In this document: in pieces, positions 4,741 to 6,165 of the stretch
Numbering within the stretch: position 1 is the stretch's first letter
Layout: every line of letters begins with the position of its first letter
DNA from: Nitrospirota bacterium
GTDB taxonomy: Bacteria > Nitrospirota > Thermodesulfovibrionia > Thermodesulfovibrionales > JdFR-88
Reading direction: 5' to 3'
Assembly: GCA_021825785.1 (NCBI GenBank)
Contig: JAKAGP010000124.1
Span: forward strand, 1-6,165
Length of the DNA stretch: 6,165 bases
Made by a program: the position numbers and the translations under genes
Notes under the pieces: generated by a model
What the model was told of the DNA's origin: nothing
Database searches by the model: none
The model's input: the letters and a program-made list of their open reading frames with translations, nothing else

Positions 4741-5808
4741 CTATCTCTCCCTGACCGTCCGGGTGCCTACGTAGCTGGCGATACCATGTTTTTTAATAAG
4801 ATCGTACAATGTCTGACGGCTTACGCCAAGCTCTTCTGCTATCCTTGTCATGTTTCCCTTGTGCCGGTCTATAACATTCATTACAAAATCCTTTTCTACT
4901 TTGTTTTTTACCGCCTTGAGGGTTTCTCCCCTCATATAAACCGCCTTTGAACATCTTTCGTCGTCAGTGAATCCAAGGTCATGTATTTCAATGAGAGGCG
5001 ACTCTGACATTATGACCCCTCTTTGTATCCTGTTTTCAAGCTCCCTGATGTTGCCCGGCCATTTATAATTATTTATGAATTCCTGGGCCTGTTTGCTCAA
5101 TCCCTTTTCCTTTTTCCCGATTCGTTCGGCAAACCTCATTAAAAACATATTTGCCAGTAGCATTATATCTTCTCCCCGTTCTCTAAGCGGCGGGAGGTGC
5201 AGTACCATAACACCAAGCCTGTAATAGAGGTCCTCCCGGAAGGTCTTCTCCCTGACAGCCTTCATTATATCCACGTTGGTAGCGGCAATGATCCTTGTGT
5301 TCACAAGTATGTCCTCCCTGCCGCCAACCCGCTGGATAGTGCGCTCCTGAAGAAATCTAAGGAGTTTTACCTGAAGACTTAAAGGGAGCTCGCCTATTTC
5401 ATCAAGAAAGAAAGTGCCATTATCTGCATACTCAACTTTGCCCATCACCTGCACATGAGCCCCGGTAAAAGCCCCTTTTTCGTGGCCGAAAAGCTCGGCT
5501 TCCAGCAGGTTGTCCGGGATTGCTCCGCAGTTTATGGAGATGAAAGGGCCGCTATTACGCAGGCTCAAAGCGTGTATTGCCCTGGCTACAAGCTCCTTGC
5601 CCGTACCGCTTTCTCCTATCACCAGCACCGAAATGTCTGAAGGGCCAACCTTCCGTATAGTGGAGAACACCTTCTGAATCTGAGCGCATTGTCCGAATAT
5701 CCCGAACATACCTGAGGCCTTGTCATCAGTCACAGGGCCATGGCCATTACTGATCATGGTTATTTTTTCATCTGCTCTCATGCCTCTTGATCCAGCTTCT
5801 CCTTCCAT
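4741..5808 (-). CDS. Sigma-54-dependent transcriptional activator, PrsR-like without receiver domain
   Basis: A protein of 355 residues. Residues about 35-265 form the AAA+ sigma-54 interaction domain with all key motifs intact: Walker A GESGTGKE (65-72), the sigma-54-contacting GAFTGA loop (112-117), Walker B GTFFLDE (131-137), sensor I RIIAATN (172-178), the Arg-finger region FREDLYYRL (190-198), and WPGNIRELENR near sensor II. The C-terminus is a Fis-type helix-turn-helix (319-343, NMTRIAEELGVSRQTLYDLI). Segments such as GQCAQIQKVFSTIRKVGPSD resemble the PEP-CTERM regulator PrsR, but PrsR-type proteins carry an N-terminal receiver domain of about 120 residues. Here only about 34 unstructured-looking residues precede the AAA+ domain, and no receiver gene lies just upstream. 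Activity is thus not controlled by phosphorylation of its own receiver. The start is uncertain: ATG 5806-5808 lacks a good Shine-Dalgarno sequence, and codons 10 and 18 are alternatives. The likely target is the sigma-54 promoter at 4606-4621. Confidence 0.88.
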   Translation of the reverse strand: MEGEAGSRGMRADEKITMISNGHGPVTDDKASGMFGIFGQCAQIQKVFSTIRKVGPSDISVLVIGESGTGKELVARAIHALSLRNSGPFISINCGAIPDNLLEAELFGHEKGAFTGAHVQVMGKVEYADNGTFFLDEIGELPLSLQVKLLRFLQERTIQRVGGREDILVNTRIIAATNVDIMKAVREKTFREDLYYRLGVMVLHLPPLRERGEDIMLLANMFLMRFAERIGKKEKGLSKQAQEFINNYKWPGNIRELENRIQRGVIMSESPLIEIHDLGFTDDERCSKAVYMRGETLKAVKNKVEKDFVMNVIDRHKGNMTRIAEELGVSRQTLYDLIKKHGIASYVGTRTVRER

Positions 5809-5901
5809 ATTTATGCCTGTATATACTATTTTCTGTTCGCAAATAGCAGGCAGGCGTCATAAAACAGGGCCGCCTCAGACGTAAAACCCGAGCCAGGAAT
5901 T

Positions 5902-6165
5902 TTAATTGTTAATTTTCTCTGCTTTTTCAGCCGGCATTGCGCCCCGGCATTCAAATTTTCTTACAAAACGGATGAACAGCCCCAAAAAAGAAAGACCGAT
6001 CAGGAAAAAAATGATGCCCCCGTCCCTGTGCAATCTGCCGTATATGAATGATCTGTCAATATAGAGGGAAAGCATAGTAAGCGTGGCTATACGGATCGAA
6101 TTTTTAAACATCGCCAGAGGAACGGCCACCAGTAGCGTGAGGATTCTGCCGGACCACCTTGCAAG
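5902..6165 (-). CDS. Exosortase, C-terminal fragment
   Basis: The frame is open to the right edge of the window; only the last 87 residues and the TAA stop are present. The visible part starts LARWSGRILTLLVAVPLAMF, a membrane helix, and continues KNSIRIATLTML, which holds the conserved Arg of the N-x-x-R-I motif. DRSFIYGRLHRDGG then carries the conserved His, followed by a final hydrophobic helix (IIFFLIGLSFLGLFIRFV) and a basic cytoplasmic tail. Exosortases are multi-pass inner-membrane enzymes with a Cys-Arg-His triad that recognise PEP-CTERM tails; the Cys would lie upstream, outside the window. A GTG at 6127-6129 could look like a start but lies inside the homology, so this is a 5'-truncated gene. 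The sorting substrate is probably the PEP-CTERM protein encoded two genes downstream. The exosortase subtype cannot be told from this fragment. Confidence 0.83.
   Translation of the reverse strand, partial: LARWSGRILTLLVAVPLAMFKNSIRIATLTMLSLYIDRSFIYGRLHRDGGIIFFLIGLSFLGLFIRFVRKFECRGAMPAEKAEKINN

Noticed and set aside
5880..5895. A second sigma-54 promoter upstream of the regulator (minus strand TGGCTCGGGTTTTACG)
   Set aside because: The -24 part is acceptable, but the -12 GC is AC, which normally abolishes sigma-54 recognition.
6127..6129. GTG as the true start of a 75-residue membrane protein
   Set aside because: The frame stays open to the window edge, and the residues before the GTG continue the exosortase-like helix, so this is an internal codon of a truncated gene.
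1..6165. CRISPR array, tRNA or rRNA genes
   Set aside because: No regularly spaced direct repeats and no recognisable tRNA or rRNA segments were seen on either strand.

Overview
This 6.2 kb window is part of an exosortase/PEP-CTERM and exopolysaccharide locus of a Gram-negative, diderm bacterium. Support for this comes from an exosortase C-terminus, a protein with a canonical PEP-CTERM tail, two secreted lipoproteins, the start of a nucleotide-sugar dehydrogenase, a sigma-54 activator of the type that accompanies PEP-CTERM systems, and a cyclic-di-GMP-I riboswitch. The combination would fit Nitrospirota or former Deltaproteobacteria. That placement is a guess from gene content; nothing in the window fixes the taxon. 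All recognised genes lie on the minus strand, so the locus reads from right to left.

Right end (5902-6165): the last 87 residues of an exosortase, with the conserved Arg and His of its active site. Next (4741-5808) is a sigma-54 enhancer-binding regulator (AAA+ plus Fis-type HTH) that resembles PrsR but has no receiver domain. The intergenic stretch 4493-4740 holds a good -24/-12 sigma-54 promoter, and about 100 bp upstream of it an 11-bp inverted repeat that is a candidate activator site. This promoter faces the PEP-CTERM protein gene (3737-4492), which ends in a strong intrinsic terminator (3675-3707).

Middle (3406-3671): a regulatory leader with a CRP/FNR-like palindrome, a c-di-GMP-I aptamer (3505-3572) that keeps the three ligand-contact bases, a near-perfect 20-nt complement of the aptamer's 5' strand, and an intrinsic terminator just before the start codon of the next gene. 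The leader controls a 601-residue right-handed beta-helix lipoprotein (1600-3405), followed after 45 bp by a small fibronectin-type-III lipoprotein (1150-1554), probably in one operon.

Left end: an intergenic region with an 18-bp perfect palindrome, then an internally deleted IS5-family element (78-889). It has both terminal inverted repeats but a transposase that has lost its N-terminal half and a second catalytic Asp. One end of the element abuts the ribosome binding site of a nucleotide-sugar dehydrogenase gene, of which only 21 codons are in the window (1-63).

Proposed logic (inference): the exosortase anchors or processes the PEP-CTERM protein, whose gene is switched by sigma-54 and the adjacent activator. 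The beta-helix/FN3 lipoprotein operon is gated separately by c-di-GMP. The two halves of the surface/matrix programme would therefore answer to different signals.
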